Of a stretch of DNA of 64,000 nt, positions 40,270 through 49,964 are shown in pieces. Source of the DNA: Gemmatimonadota bacterium (lineage in GTDB: Bacteria > JAAXHH01); NCBI GenBank assembly GCA_009837395.1, contig VXTP01000043.1, positions 248,001 to 312,000 on the forward strand, written 5' to 3'. How positions within the stretch are numbered: position 1 is the stretch's first letter; the number at the start of each line of letters is the position of its first letter. The notes below the pieces were generated by a model. That model did not search any database, had not been told where the DNA came from, and was given only the letters and a program-made list of their open reading frames with translations. The position numbers and the translations under genes were made by a program.

Positions 40270-42774
40270 ATGCCGGACTACCAGCCCCTGGACCTCACCC
40301 CGAACTACAACGCGAACCGCGGCGTATACGATTCCATTGGAGACCCTCCGCTGGGATCGCAGGTGTTTTACGGCCTGCCCTTCCAAATCGGCAACGGCAC
40401 GACAGAATCCGATTGCTTCATCGGTTTCGGGTCCGAAGTGGGCTGTCCGTCCGAGCCCGTCGAAATCCCGGTCGGCCAGGCCGCGGTCAACGTGGTTTTC
40501 GCCCACGCGGTAATCCGTTCGGAGATCGAGGCGGGCGGGCCGATCGCCCTTCCCGTGGCCACGTACCGGTTCGTATGGGACGACGGACAGGCCGAGTCCG
40601 TAACGATCCGTGAACGATTCGAGATCGGCTACATGCCCCTTCCCTGGGGGCAGTATCCCTTTCTCTGCGTCCCGGACGAGAAGCCGTCGACCTACGACCG
40701 GTCGGGCGGCGACTGGAGCGATGCGGGCCGCCGGCAGACGGAGGCCGAACAGGGATGGCCACGCGGCTACTATCTCTGGGCCTGGCGCAATCCACATCCC
40801 GACCGAAGAATCCGCTCGATTGAAATCACGCCGCAGGGCCCGCCCTTCGTCGTGGCCGCCGTCACCCTCGGCCATGTCGACGAAGATCCCATCTGTCGCT
40901 GGGCCGCCCGGGACGTCGAAATCGAACTCAGGAACCAGGAAGACGCCGAAAAACCCTTCAACCTCGAAGTCGAGGTCGACCGGGGCTACGCGACGTACGC
41001 TTATCCGCTGCCCGATCAGGTCGACCAGGCCTTCCTGACCGACACGCACCGCGGCTGGGGCCAGGCGGACACCCGTCGCACCAGTCCCGCCCACGTGGGC
41101 GTGGCCGGTACCCCGTCGGCCACCGTAACCGTAAAACAGGATGGGAAGGCGGTCGGTTCGGCCAACTGGGGCGAGCTGGAAGCCAAAGAGGTCGTCGAGA
41201 CCCCCTCGGTCCGGTTCGAGGTCATCGATACGGGCCGGAACTGGGTACACACCACGGTGCTGGATGACGAGACGGGCAAGCCGGTCCCGTGCCGCGTCCA
41301 TTTCCGGTCGGCCCGCGGCGTGCCCTACGCGCCGCACGGCCACCATGCCCACGTGAACTCGAACCTGGATACCTGGCATGTGGACGTGGGCGGCGACGTG
41401 CGCCTGGGCCAGATGTCCTACGCCTACATCGACGGCAAGTGCCAGGGGTGGCTGCCCCGGGGCGAGGTGCACGTGGACGTGGCACGGGGGTTCGAGTACG
41501 AGCCGATTCGCAAGCGCGTTCACATCGAGCCCGGGCAGCGCGAACTCACGCTGCGGCTCAAGCGGTGGTCCGATCTGAACGCGGAACGGTACTTCAGCGG
41601 CGACACCCACGTGCATTTCCTCTCCACCCAGGGCGCGCAGCTCGAGGCCCAGGGAGAAGATCTGAACGTGGTCAACCTCCTGCTCTCCCAGTGGGGAGGC
41701 CTTTTCACGAACACCGAGGAATTCACGGGATCGGCGAACGTGGCGCACGACGGCGACACGATCGTGTATGCCTCGCAGGAGAACCGGCAGCACATCCTGG
41801 GCCACCTGTCGCTCCTCGGCCTCAAAGAACCGGTCATGCCCTGGTGTTCGGACGGTCCCGGCGAGGCGGAACTGGGCGGCAACCTGGAAACGACCCTGTC
41901 ATACTGGGCCGACGCCTGCCACGCCCAGGGCGGGACGGTGGTGATCCCCCACATCCCCAATCCCAACTGCGAACCGGCGGTCCTCATCGCCACGGACCGC
42001 GCCGACGCCGTGGAGATGCTGGTGCACAGCGAGTACAACCACCTGGAGTATTACCGATACCTGAATTGCGGGTACAGGCTGCCGCTGGCCGGCGGAACGG
42101 ACAAGATGTCCAGCGATGTGCCGGTGGGGATCTACCGGACCTACGCCTACATCCCGCCGGACGAGCCCTTTACCTATGACAACTGGTGCAAGGCGCTGCG
42201 CGGCGGGAACACCTTCCTGAGCGCCGGTCCCATCATCCGTTTGACGGTGAACGGACAGCCCATCGGCGACACGGTGAATCTTCCCGGCAACGGCGGGACG
42301 GTGGAAATCGAGGCGTCGGCGGATTCGACGTTGCCGATCCATACGCTGGAAATCGTCCAGCAGGGCCGGGTGGTCGCCTCTGCGGAAGAACGCAAGGGCA
42401 CCCGCCGGCTGTCGCTCAGGACCTCCCTGAAAATCGAAGGCCACACCTGGCTGGCGGCGCGGTGCGCCGGACCGAACTACACCAGCATTCCGCACCATGA
42501 CGGCTGGCGCCGGGGCATCATGGCGCATACTTCGCCGGTATACGTAGCCTGCGGCGGCCCCTACTGGCTGTTCGACCTGGAGAACGCCCAGTACATGCTG
42601 AGCCTGATCGAAGGGGGCCTGTCCTACATCAAGCGCCGCAGCTGGCAGCACAAGCCGGGCACGACCACCCACCATCACGGTGGTGACGACCACGAGGCCT
42701 TCCTCGAAGCGCCCTACGTACAGGCCCGGGAAGCCATTCACAGGCGGATGCACGAGTTGAACATCCCCCACTGA
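40270..42774 (+). CDS. CehA/McbA-like PHP-type metallohydrolase
   Basis: 834 aa with no signal peptide. Residues 1-430 are beta-rich with carbohydrate-binding-like modules. The metal-binding start of a PHP-like domain is YFSGDTHVHF at about residues 438-447 (H-x-H). Further histidines are in VIPHIPNPNC and AGGTDKMSSD. A beta-sandwich follows (about 650-760), and the C-terminus holds a His/Asp-rich stretch THHHGGDDHE. CehA and McbA cleave carbamate insecticides, but the wider family acts on unknown esters or phosphodiesters. The BCCT transporter follows in the same direction. Confidence 0.7.
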   Translation: MPDYQPLDLTPNYNANRGVYDSIGDPPLGSQVFYGLPFQIGNGTTESDCFIGFGSEVGCPSEPVEIPVGQAAVNVVFAHAVIRSEIEAGGPIALPVATYRFVWDDGQAESVTIRERFEIGYMPLPWGQYPFLCVPDEKPSTYDRSGGDWSDAGRRQTEAEQGWPRGYYLWAWRNPHPDRRIRSIEITPQGPPFVVAAVTLGHVDEDPICRWAARDVEIELRNQEDAEKPFNLEVEVDRGYATYAYPLPDQVDQAFLTDTHRGWGQADTRRTSPAHVGVAGTPSATVTVKQDGKAVGSANWGELEAKEVVETPSVRFEVIDTGRNWVHTTVLDDETGKPVPCRVHFRSARGVPYAPHGHHAHVNSNLDTWHVDVGGDVRLGQMSYAYIDGKCQGWLPRGEVHVDVARGFEYEPIRKRVHIEPGQRELTLRLKRWSDLNAERYFSGDTHVHFLSTQGAQLEAQGEDLNVVNLLLSQWGGLFTNTEEFTGSANVAHDGDTIVYASQENRQHILGHLSLLGLKEPVMPWCSDGPGEAELGGNLETTLSYWADACHAQGGTVVIPHIPNPNCEPAVLIATDRADAVEMLVHSEYNHLEYYRYLNCGYRLPLAGGTDKMSSDVPVGIYRTYAYIPPDEPFTYDNWCKALRGGNTFLSAGPIIRLTVNGQPIGDTVNLPGNGGTVEIEASADSTLPIHTLEIVQQGRVVASAEERKGTRRLSLRTSLKIEGHTWLAARCAGPNYTSIPHHDGWRRGIMAHTSPVYVACGGPYWLFDLENAQYMLSLIEGGLSYIKRRSWQHKPGTTTHHHGGDDHEAFLEAPYVQAREAIHRRMHELNIPH

Positions 42775-42820
42775 ATACCCTTGCGGGACGCCGTCGGTAC
42801 AATCCAATCGGAGGAAAACC

Positions 42821-44413
42821 ATGGACGGACCCCGCGTCGACCGGGTCATATTCTGGGTCGCACTGCCGCTGATCGCGGGCGTCTCGGTACCCCTGGTCGT
42901 GTTTCCCGTCGAGGGAGAAGCCCTGCTCAGCGCGGCCTTCGGCTGGCTGACCCGAATCCTGGGATGGGCCTACCTCTGGTTCACCATCGCCGCCTTCGCG
43001 CTCCTCGTCTACTACGCCCTCGGCAAGTACGGCAACGTGCGTTTCGGCGGGCCCGACGCCAAACCCGAGTTCTCCCTGATCAGCTGGATCGCCATGATCT
43101 TCTGCGCCGGCATCGGCGCCAGTGTCCTGTACTGGGGCACGATCGAGTGGGCCTACTACTACATGAATCCGCCCTTCGGCCTCGAACCCCGGTCCGCCGA
43201 GGCCACGGAGTGGGCGGCGACCTACGGACTTTTCCACTGGGGATTCACGGCGTGGGCGATCTACTGCATTCCCACCCTGCCCCTCGCCTACCTCTTCTGG
43301 AACCGGCGGCGGCCGGTCCTGCGCATGTCGGCGGCCTGCGAAGGCGTGATCGGCGCGCAGGCGGCCCGGAGCCTTCCGGGCAAGTTCATCGACATGCTTT
43401 TCATGTTCGGCCTGCTCGGAGGGGTCGGGACGTCCATCGGGCTCAGCACGCCCATGATCTCGGCGGGGCTGTCGGAGATGCTGGGCGTCGACCGGGGGTA
43501 CTGGCTGGACGCCTCGGTGGTGATTACGCTGGGGACGATCTTCGGCGTGAGCGTCTACACCGGGTTGCAGCGGGGTATCCGCATGCTGAGCCGATTCAAC
43601 CTCTGGCTCACCATCGCGCTGCTGACCTTCGTCTTCCTGGCGGGGCCGACGCTGTTCATCATCGACACGATCACCAACAGTATCGGCCTGCTGGTGCAGA
43701 ACTTCGTCAAGATGAGCCTTTACCTGGATCCTATCGGAAAGTGGGGCTCGCTGATATCGGCGTCTGGGGAGGGGAGTCCGGGGCTACAGGCTACACCTCA
43801 GGCCACCTTCCCGGAGCAGTGGACCGTTTTCTACTGGGCGTGGTGGATCGCCTTCGCGCCGTTCATGGGGCTGTTCGTCGCCCGCATCTCCCGGGGCCGC
43901 ACGATCCGAGAGCTGATCGGCGCCGAGATCATCGGCGGCGCGATGGGTTGCTGGCTGTTCTTCGCGGTCCTCGGCAACACGAGCCTGTTCTTCCAGCTGG
44001 AGGGCTCACAGGACCTCACCGGTCTGGTCGCCCGCAACATGACGCCGGAAGCGATCATTGCCACGGTCGTCGCCGTGGGAGACCGGGTGATCCCCTTCGC
44101 CATACCGCTTCTGCTGGTGTTCGTGACCCTGGCCATCATCTTCGCCGCCACCACGCTGGACTCCGCCTCCTACATCCTGGCGTCGGTGGCGACCCGTGAA
44201 CAGGCCGAAGTGCGTGAACCCGCGCGCTGGCACCGCTGCTTCTGGGCGGTCGTGCTCAGTTCCGTGGCGCTGTCATTGATGTTCGTGGGGGGTACGGAAA
44301 GCCTGCGGGCGGTCCAGTCGGCTTCCCTGATCGTGGCGCTGCCGCTCATCGCCGTGCTGGTCCTGATGACCCTGTCCTTCATCCGGTGGCTTAAGCAGGA
44401 TCACGGCGCCTGA
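42821..44413 (+). CDS. BCCT-family transporter (betaine/choline/carnitine)
   Basis: 530 aa integral membrane protein, about 12 helices. The substrate and sodium-binding helix reads MFGLLGGVGTSIGLSTPMISAGLSEML (about 193-220), and W-rich signatures EWAYYYMNPPFGLEPRS and WAATYGLFHWGFTAWAIYCIP are typical. It takes up trimethylammonium compounds with sodium or protons. Terminal tails are short, so an osmosensing C-terminal extension is lacking. It lies 46 bases after the metallohydrolase; a shared substrate is possible but not shown. Confidence 0.93.
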   Translation: MDGPRVDRVIFWVALPLIAGVSVPLVVFPVEGEALLSAAFGWLTRILGWAYLWFTIAAFALLVYYALGKYGNVRFGGPDAKPEFSLISWIAMIFCAGIGASVLYWGTIEWAYYYMNPPFGLEPRSAEATEWAATYGLFHWGFTAWAIYCIPTLPLAYLFWNRRRPVLRMSAACEGVIGAQAARSLPGKFIDMLFMFGLLGGVGTSIGLSTPMISAGLSEMLGVDRGYWLDASVVITLGTIFGVSVYTGLQRGIRMLSRFNLWLTIALLTFVFLAGPTLFIIDTITNSIGLLVQNFVKMSLYLDPIGKWGSLISASGEGSPGLQATPQATFPEQWTVFYWAWWIAFAPFMGLFVARISRGRTIRELIGAEIIGGAMGCWLFFAVLGNTSLFFQLEGSQDLTGLVARNMTPEAIIATVVAVGDRVIPFAIPLLLVFVTLAIIFAATTLDSASYILASVATREQAEVREPARWHRCFWAVVLSSVALSLMFVGGTESLRAVQSASLIVALPLIAVLVLMTLSFIRWLKQDHGA

Positions 44414-44420
44414 ACGACAA

Positions 44421-44448
44421 ATGGGCGAGCCCGTGAAGGCCCGCCCAT
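44421..44448. terminator. Terminator-like hairpin between BCCT and TonB-receptor genes
   Basis: ATGGGCG (44421-44427) pairs with CGCCCAT (44442-44448), with additional GCC/GGC pairing inside. A T-rich stretch (GGTTTTTCCC) lies 13 bases further. The flanking genes converge. Confidence 0.55.
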
Positions 44449-44517
44449 CAGTCCCGTATCGGTTTTTCCCTTCAAAACACACCGGTCATTCGCACCCGGC
44501 GCTTCATTTCTTCCTGA

Positions 44518-47484
44518 CTACCTGAAACTGTACGTCACGCCCAGCTTGAACCGCCGGCCCTTGGGGTCATGGGTCAGCGCGTCGAAGGCCAGTTCCTGGT
44601 TCACGTAGGGCGGCGCCGCGTCCAGGAGGTTGAACAGCGACAGCGTGGCGACCACACCGGAATCGGGTATCCGCCACTGGAAGTTCATGTCGAAGGTCAG
44701 GAACGGGTCGATCTGGGTCCAGTCTTCGCCCGAAGGCCCCGTATCGAACCAGTAGTCCCCGTTCTCGTACGACGAGATGTAATGTCCCCTGGCGATGGCG
44801 CTGTAGTCGCTCCAGTGGTACCCGACGGTCGCGTTCATGCGCAGCGGAGGCAGGGGCGGCGCCAGGGGGTTCGTCGCGTTGAGGAAACCCACGGCCTCGT
44901 TCTCGGCGACGAGTTCCACGCCGTTGTGCATGAGCGCTTCGATGGTATAGTCCAGCGTGTAGCTGCCGTCCAGGTGGAGGTCGATCGCGCCGTTGCCCAG
45001 CACCTGCCGTCCGCCGATATGCAAGTCGATCCCCGATGTCTTGAGTCCGGGCCAGTTGATGTGGTTGATCCGGATCCGCTCCATGTCGCCCGGTGCGCAG
45101 CTCCCGTCGTTTCGGTTCCCGGGACAGTAAATGCGGTCCTGCACGGCGGCGCGGGTCGCCGGGTTCACGTAGGCCGCGGCCAGTGCGGCATCGGGGAGGA
45201 CGCCGATGGGATTGTTGAAATCGAAATTCCAGTAATCCACGGTCATCTCGAAACCGGTGTCGTTCTCGAAGATCACGCCCAGGTTATAGGTAAGTGCTTC
45301 TTCCGGCTCGAGATCTTCGACGCCCCTGTTCTCGATGGCCTTCCAGGCATCCGTCGGTCCCACGTACGCCGTGTAGATGACCACGTCCGTGTTGAGATCG
45401 TCCACAGAAGGCGTTCGGAAAGTAGTCTGCACCGTACCTCGCAGGGCCAGGAAATCGTTGACCTGCGCCCGCAGCGAGATCTTCGGGTCCAGGCTGTTCG
45501 CGAAACCGTAGTCCTCGAAATGCAACGCGGCCTGGCTGTCCAGCCAGTCGTTGGGTTTGAGCGCCAGTTCGGCGAACACCGCGTGGGTCGTTTGGTTGGC
45601 TTCGTAGGGATGGATCCCGGAGGTAAAGGTAAAGGACCCGGTCTGGATCGCGCAGCTCCTGTCCCCCGGTATGCGGCATGGATTTTGGGAGAGGTCGCCG
45701 GGCGCGTTGGGCACGGCGGAGACATCGACGCGGCGCAGCTGGTACCCCGCGGCGTAGCTGGCGACGTCTTCTCTGATCACGCCGTTCAGGATGGCTTCCA
45801 TGGACAGCAGGCTGGCCTCGCTGGTCGTGGCGACCTTCTCGTTGATCCAGTCGATCAGCCCGGCGCCGTGGGCCAGGTCGGCGCGGTAGTTCGGATTGGC
45901 GCTGTCGGTGTAAGGGGCGTCCGGTTGTGCGGAAAACTGGATACCGTTGCTGAACGGGTTGAAGTAGGAGCAGTTCCCGGTTCCGGGAGAGACGCCGCTG
46001 GGAATGGCACCGAGGGCGAGGCCGGAAGGCGCGCTGGGGTCCGGAACGACCCCGACGCCGCAGTTCGGCCCGCCGTACCCGCGGAAAGCCAGGAACTTGC
46101 GGTAGGCGTATTCCGCCGGCTGGCGCACCGTACCCTTCGTATCCGAATAGGAAATACCCAGGTCGTAGCTCAGGCTGGACTCGCCGAGCGGCCCCGTGAG
46201 GGAGCCTGCCAGGCGTCGGGTGCGGGACTCCCGGCTCTGGACGCGTCCGGGACCGGCGTTTCCGACCAGGCGACCGAAGAAGTACCAGGGCTGGTCGCCG
46301 GTCAGGTCCAGCGTGACTCCGGCTGAATTCGTATAGGTGGGGTTCTGCTCGACGAAGGCAACGCGTCCGGGATGGTCCGCGCCCACCTGCTGTACGCCGT
46401 CGTAAAAGGCGATCGGAGGAAAGGAAGGCGTGGTTTCCCATTCGGGTACCCGGGCGTCGTGGTAGAGTGCTTCCAGGTGATAGTCTGTCTCGCCGATCGA
46501 GCCGTTCAACTCGGCGAATCCCCGGGTATGCTGGAGTTTCTCGATGATGCTGTCCCAGGGTTGGTAGCGGAACCGGCACGTGCTCGCGCCCACCTGGTAC
46601 CCGCCCAGCCCCTCGCAGCCCGGGTCCACGAATCGAGGTTCCCCGGCCAGTATGCTCGCATCGGTCTGCAGTCCGTCCGGTATGATGAAGGCGCCGGGAT
46701 TCCCGTACCAGGACCAGCCCCATCCGTAGTTCGGAAAGGGGCGCAGCGCCCAGTCCCGCTCTTCGGCGCGCAGGTTGCCGCGACGCTTGTGTTCCAGGGA
46801 GATCACCAGGTTGGAATCGCCGACTTTACCGCCCCAGATCCCACCCAGCTGGGCGTCTCCGGCCGCGTCGAAATAGTCGTAGGAAACATCCAGTTCAAAC
46901 CCCTCGAAACTGCCGCGCGTGATGAAGTTGGCGACGCCCGCGATCGCATCCGATCCGTAGACGGCCCCAGCGCCTTCCTTGAGGATGTCCATCCGTTCGA
47001 TGGAGATGGAGGGGAAGGCGTTCACGTCGACGAACCGGCCTCCCACGAGCCGGCCAGGCACATAGGTCTGCCGCCGGCCGTTGATCAGCACCAGGCTGCG
47101 CGAGGCGCCGAGTCCGCGGAGGTTGATGTTCGCCACGGTTTCCGGGATGTCTCCCGACTGCGCGTTGTACCAGCTGTTCGCCTCGCCGATGACGCCGCTG
47201 CTCGCACTCAGGTTCTTGAACAGGTCGACCATGGATGGCGACCCCTGTTCGGCCAGCGACGCGCGGTCGATGCGGGCGACGGCATAGGGGAGTTCGATCG
47301 GAGATTCGCGAACCGCCGTTCCGGTAACGACAATCGCTTCCGCCTCCAGCACGGGCAGCAGGAAGAGGGAATCTGGCATCGCGTCTTCCTGTTGGTCGGC
47401 AAGCGCGACGGAGCATGGCATCCCTGCCAGGCAGAGCAAGCCAAACACTTTCAAGGCAAACGAACGCCTGATCGATGTGTACAT
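44518..47484 (-). CDS. TonB-dependent outer-membrane receptor
   Basis: 988 aa. Signal peptide 1-29 (ending VALA), then a possible TonB box EAIVVTGTAVRE at about 48-60, a plug domain (about 60-175, with the LRGLGASRSLVLINGRRQTYVPGRLVGGRFVDVNAFPSISIERMDILKEGAGAVYGSDAIAGVANFIT signature), and a 22-strand barrel to the C-terminal YSFR. Two long loops carry paired cysteines. It should import a large or scarce nutrient using TonB energy. The substrate is not known. No ExbB/D or TonB nearby. Confidence 0.93.
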   Translation of the reverse strand: MYTSIRRSFALKVFGLLCLAGMPCSVALADQQEDAMPDSLFLLPVLEAEAIVVTGTAVRESPIELPYAVARIDRASLAEQGSPSMVDLFKNLSASSGVIGEANSWYNAQSGDIPETVANINLRGLGASRSLVLINGRRQTYVPGRLVGGRFVDVNAFPSISIERMDILKEGAGAVYGSDAIAGVANFITRGSFEGFELDVSYDYFDAAGDAQLGGIWGGKVGDSNLVISLEHKRRGNLRAEERDWALRPFPNYGWGWSWYGNPGAFIIPDGLQTDASILAGEPRFVDPGCEGLGGYQVGASTCRFRYQPWDSIIEKLQHTRGFAELNGSIGETDYHLEALYHDARVPEWETTPSFPPIAFYDGVQQVGADHPGRVAFVEQNPTYTNSAGVTLDLTGDQPWYFFGRLVGNAGPGRVQSRESRTRRLAGSLTGPLGESSLSYDLGISYSDTKGTVRQPAEYAYRKFLAFRGYGGPNCGVGVVPDPSAPSGLALGAIPSGVSPGTGNCSYFNPFSNGIQFSAQPDAPYTDSANPNYRADLAHGAGLIDWINEKVATTSEASLLSMEAILNGVIREDVASYAAGYQLRRVDVSAVPNAPGDLSQNPCRIPGDRSCAIQTGSFTFTSGIHPYEANQTTHAVFAELALKPNDWLDSQAALHFEDYGFANSLDPKISLRAQVNDFLALRGTVQTTFRTPSVDDLNTDVVIYTAYVGPTDAWKAIENRGVEDLEPEEALTYNLGVIFENDTGFEMTVDYWNFDFNNPIGVLPDAALAAAYVNPATRAAVQDRIYCPGNRNDGSCAPGDMERIRINHINWPGLKTSGIDLHIGGRQVLGNGAIDLHLDGSYTLDYTIEALMHNGVELVAENEAVGFLNATNPLAPPLPPLRMNATVGYHWSDYSAIARGHYISSYENGDYWFDTGPSGEDWTQIDPFLTFDMNFQWRIPDSGVVATLSLFNLLDAAPPYVNQELAFDALTHDPKGRRFKLGVTYSFR

Positions 47485-47552
47485 GAGAGGCCGCCTGTTC
47501 TATGAGTTTTTTATGATATTTGGAATTTCAAGCGTACAGGAATTGGGCAGAA

Positions 47553-47581
47553 AGTATATGTAATAAACTTCATTATGTCAA
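47553..47581 (-). promoter_or_regulatory. Promoter of the TonB-dependent receptor
   Basis: On the - strand: TTGACA (47576-47581), a 17-base spacer and TATACT (47553-47558). The ATG of the receptor is about 70 bases downstream. Confidence 0.8.
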
Positions 47582-47659
47582 GGGAATTAAGGGCTTATGC
47601 ATGTGTTTACGAAATATCACAATACACGGAATAAATACGCTTACCCGTTTATGATCCGC

Positions 47660-48556
47660 TTAACCTCGCCTTCTCAGATGGAGGCACCAGAAGAGGGGCG
47701 GCAGATCGTACACGTCGCCGCGCCCTTCCACGTACCGCTTCTGCTGGTCGGCCGGCGAATCATTGCGGACGACCTCCCATTCGCCGCCGGCGTCGAAGTC
47801 TGCCTTTATGCTGGCCGGGTCGAAAGACGTAATCATGGGTTCCCCAAGCTTCCCGACATAGTTCTTCATGCTCTGGGCACGGGGACGTTCGTCTTCCGGT
47901 ATGCTGTTCGACTCGGCGAGGTAGTCGAAGACGATCTCCGAGCCGGGGCAGGTTATTCCGCACACTCTGTTCAGCGTATCCTGAATCGCGTCCCTGGACA
48001 GGTAGTACGTCACGCCCAGCCAGTTGAAGAAGGACCGTTTCTCCGGGTCGAATCCGTGGGCGGTCAGCCGGTCCGCGAGGTCGTCTTGCTCAAAATCGAT
48101 GGGGATCAGCCGCAGACTGTCCGGCAACGCCAGCCCGGCGGCCACGGCCCGTTCCCGTTTCAGGGCAATCGTGGAAGCGAGATCGATTTCGTAGATGGTC
48201 ACGTCTAGCCCGGGATGACGCAGCGAGAACGTATCGTAGCCGGAGCCTAGTATGACGTACTGGCCCACGCCGTCCTCGATCGCCGCCAGCAGGCAGTCTT
48301 CGGTAAAACGGGCCCGGGTCAGCGGTTGGGTGGTGATCGGCATGAGCCTGCGCAGCAGGATTTTGGAGACGAAGGCGTCGCGCAGCCAGGATCCGAGGAT
48401 CCGTTTCCACCGTTTGCTCAGAAACTGGTACGCGAAGGGATCGTGGAAGATGTAGGGCGGCTGGTGGCGGAGGAGGTGCCGTGCGCGGCTTACCGCCACG
48501 AGTTCGGCGGTCCGGCTTCCGTGGGTCTGGACCGGGCCGGGATGCTGATCAGCCAT
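47660..48556 (-). CDS. SAM-dependent methyltransferase, leucine-carboxyl-methyltransferase-like family
   Basis: 298 aa class I methyltransferase of the TIGR00027 / PPM1-related group. It has QYVILGSGYDTFSLRHPGLDVTIYEIDLAST (motif I and II, about 95-125), IDFEQDDLADRL and NWLGVTYYLSRDAIQDTL. Family members methylate small acids, often polyketide-like substrates, but the exact substrate is unknown. Near the stop sits only the receptor's promoter region. It begins 22 bases after the STAS gene on the same strand. Confidence 0.87.
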   Translation of the reverse strand: MADQHPGPVQTHGSRTAELVAVSRARHLLRHQPPYIFHDPFAYQFLSKRWKRILGSWLRDAFVSKILLRRLMPITTQPLTRARFTEDCLLAAIEDGVGQYVILGSGYDTFSLRHPGLDVTIYEIDLASTIALKRERAVAAGLALPDSLRLIPIDFEQDDLADRLTAHGFDPEKRSFFNWLGVTYYLSRDAIQDTLNRVCGITCPGSEIVFDYLAESNSIPEDERPRAQSMKNYVGKLGEPMITSFDPASIKADFDAGGEWEVVRNDSPADQQKRYVEGRGDVYDLPPLFWCLHLRRRG

Positions 48557-48578
48557 GTCAGGTATCAGTCCGCCCGGT

Positions 48579-48920
48579 TCAGGTTCCGAAGGCCTCGATG
48601 GCGCCTTCCAGCGTATCGTGGACGGCGAAAACGGTCGACAGCTTGGTCATCTGCAGGAGGCTGCTGACGCTGCGCGTCACACGCGCGAGTTTCAGATCGC
48701 CACCGACCTTCTGCATGCGGGTATAGGCGCGAATGAGCAGTCCCAGTCCCGAACTGTCGATCCAGTACACTTTGCTCAGATCGAAGATGATCTTCCTGGA
48801 ACCCTGGTCGGCCAGCCGGTTGATGCGTTCGCTCAGGGCGTCGGTGTCTCTTCCCTCGGCCATGCGGCCGCTCAGTTCCAGCACCGTGACGTCCCCGTGT
48901 TTGATTTCTCTGACTTTCAC
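48579..48920 (-). CDS. STAS-domain protein (anti-sigma-factor antagonist), second copy
   Basis: 113 aa. STAS core TVLELSGRMAEGRDTDALSERINRLADQGSRKIIFDLSKVYWIDSSGLGLLIRAYTRM with the DSSG serine near residue 57. Similar length to the STAS protein at 39902 but diverged; both lack a neighbouring kinase or phosphatase. They may act in a common partner-switching pathway. It is followed on the same strand by the methyltransferase. Confidence 0.9.
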   Translation of the reverse strand: MKVREIKHGDVTVLELSGRMAEGRDTDALSERINRLADQGSRKIIFDLSKVYWIDSSGLGLLIRAYTRMQKVGGDLKLARVTRSVSSLLQMTKLSTVFAVHDTLEGAIEAFGT

Positions 48921-49242
48921 AAAATCCTGCCTCTCTCAAGCGGAACCATCTACACAGTACGCTGGCGCTATCGCACGCGAGTCAAACGGTTTCAGGAATG
49001 GTATACCTGGGTGTGGCGGGGTACTGACACTGATAGGGCGACCCGCAAGTCAGGACCGGAGTTCCGACCGACCGCGGATGCGCTTCCTTCTTCCGGATGC
49101 CATCCCGGGGAATGAATCCGGACTATGTCTTGCTGAAATTCGACTTGAATAATATACTGGCATTGTTTATCTGTCAAGACGATTTTACGGGTGATTCCAA
49201 TAAACAGGACGCCTGAACCGAACGCCAACCGAAGCGCATCAA
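48921..49242. other. Divergent spacer (322 bases) with overlapping promoters
   Basis: A + promoter for the RibD-like gene is TTGCTG (49130-49135), spacer 17, TATACT (49153-49158). On the - strand TTGACA (49172-49177) and TATATT lie 15 bases apart, overlapping it, and could serve the STAS gene. The other 200 bases show no gene or RNA that I recognise. Confidence 0.5.
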
Positions 49243-49938
49243 ATGAAGTCTGACCAACGGCCGTACATCCTGCTGAATTACGCCTTGAGCCTGGATGGCA
49301 AGTTATCCACGGAGCAACGCGATCCGGTCCGATTCACGAGCAGAATCGATCGTGGGTTGATGGATGAGATCAGGGCGGACGCCGATGCCGTGCTCATCGG
49401 CGCCGGAACGCTCCGCGCGGAAGATCCGCCGGTCAGGGTCAAGTCCGCCCGGCGGAGAGACGAACGCAGGCGCATGGGCAAACCGCCGCATCCGGTCTCG
49501 GTGATCCTGTCCCGGTCCATGCGACTGCCAAGTGCCGGTAGATACTGGGAAGACGACCAGGTCGAACGGATCATCGCGACGACGCAGCAGGCGACGGACG
49601 AACAGGTCCTGCCCTTTCAGGACCTGGCCGAAGTGATCCGGGTGGGCCGGACCACCGTGGATCTTCATGAATTCTGCCGAAAGCTGTCCGACCGCGGCAT
49701 CGGCCGGTTGCTGGTCGAAGGCGGCGGCGAGGTCAACATGGCCTTCTGGGAGGCCGGACTGGTGGACGAGGTGTACCTGACCCTGTGTCCCGTCGTGATC
49801 GGCGGAAGCACCGCCCCGACGGCAGCGGACGGCAAGGGCTTCGCCAGCGACCGTTTCCGAAAGCTCAGGCTGATCGAGTCCAGGCGGGTCGGCCAGGAGC
49901 TGTTCCTTAGATACCGGGCGGTGCGGTCGAAACCGTAG
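49243..49938 (+). CDS. RibD C-terminal-domain reductase
   Basis: 231 aa stand-alone RibD_C/DHFR-like domain. It has LNYALSLDGKLSTEQRDPVRFTS at the N-terminus, IRADADAVLIGAGTLRAEDPPV (NADPH/substrate loop) and GIGRLLVEGGGEVNMAFWEAGLVDEVYLTLCPVVIGG. The N-terminal deaminase domain of RibD is absent. It is likely the reductase of riboflavin synthesis (5-amino-6-ribosylamino-pyrimidinedione reductase), as in other split systems; a general NADPH reductase role is possible. No other rib genes adjoin it. Confidence 0.86.
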   Translation: MKSDQRPYILLNYALSLDGKLSTEQRDPVRFTSRIDRGLMDEIRADADAVLIGAGTLRAEDPPVRVKSARRRDERRRMGKPPHPVSVILSRSMRLPSAGRYWEDDQVERIIATTQQATDEQVLPFQDLAEVIRVGRTTVDLHEFCRKLSDRGIGRLLVEGGGEVNMAFWEAGLVDEVYLTLCPVVIGGSTAPTAADGKGFASDRFRKLRLIESRRVGQELFLRYRAVRSKP

Positions 49939-49964
49939 CTCGCGTGGTATCCGGCCGGTTGAAA

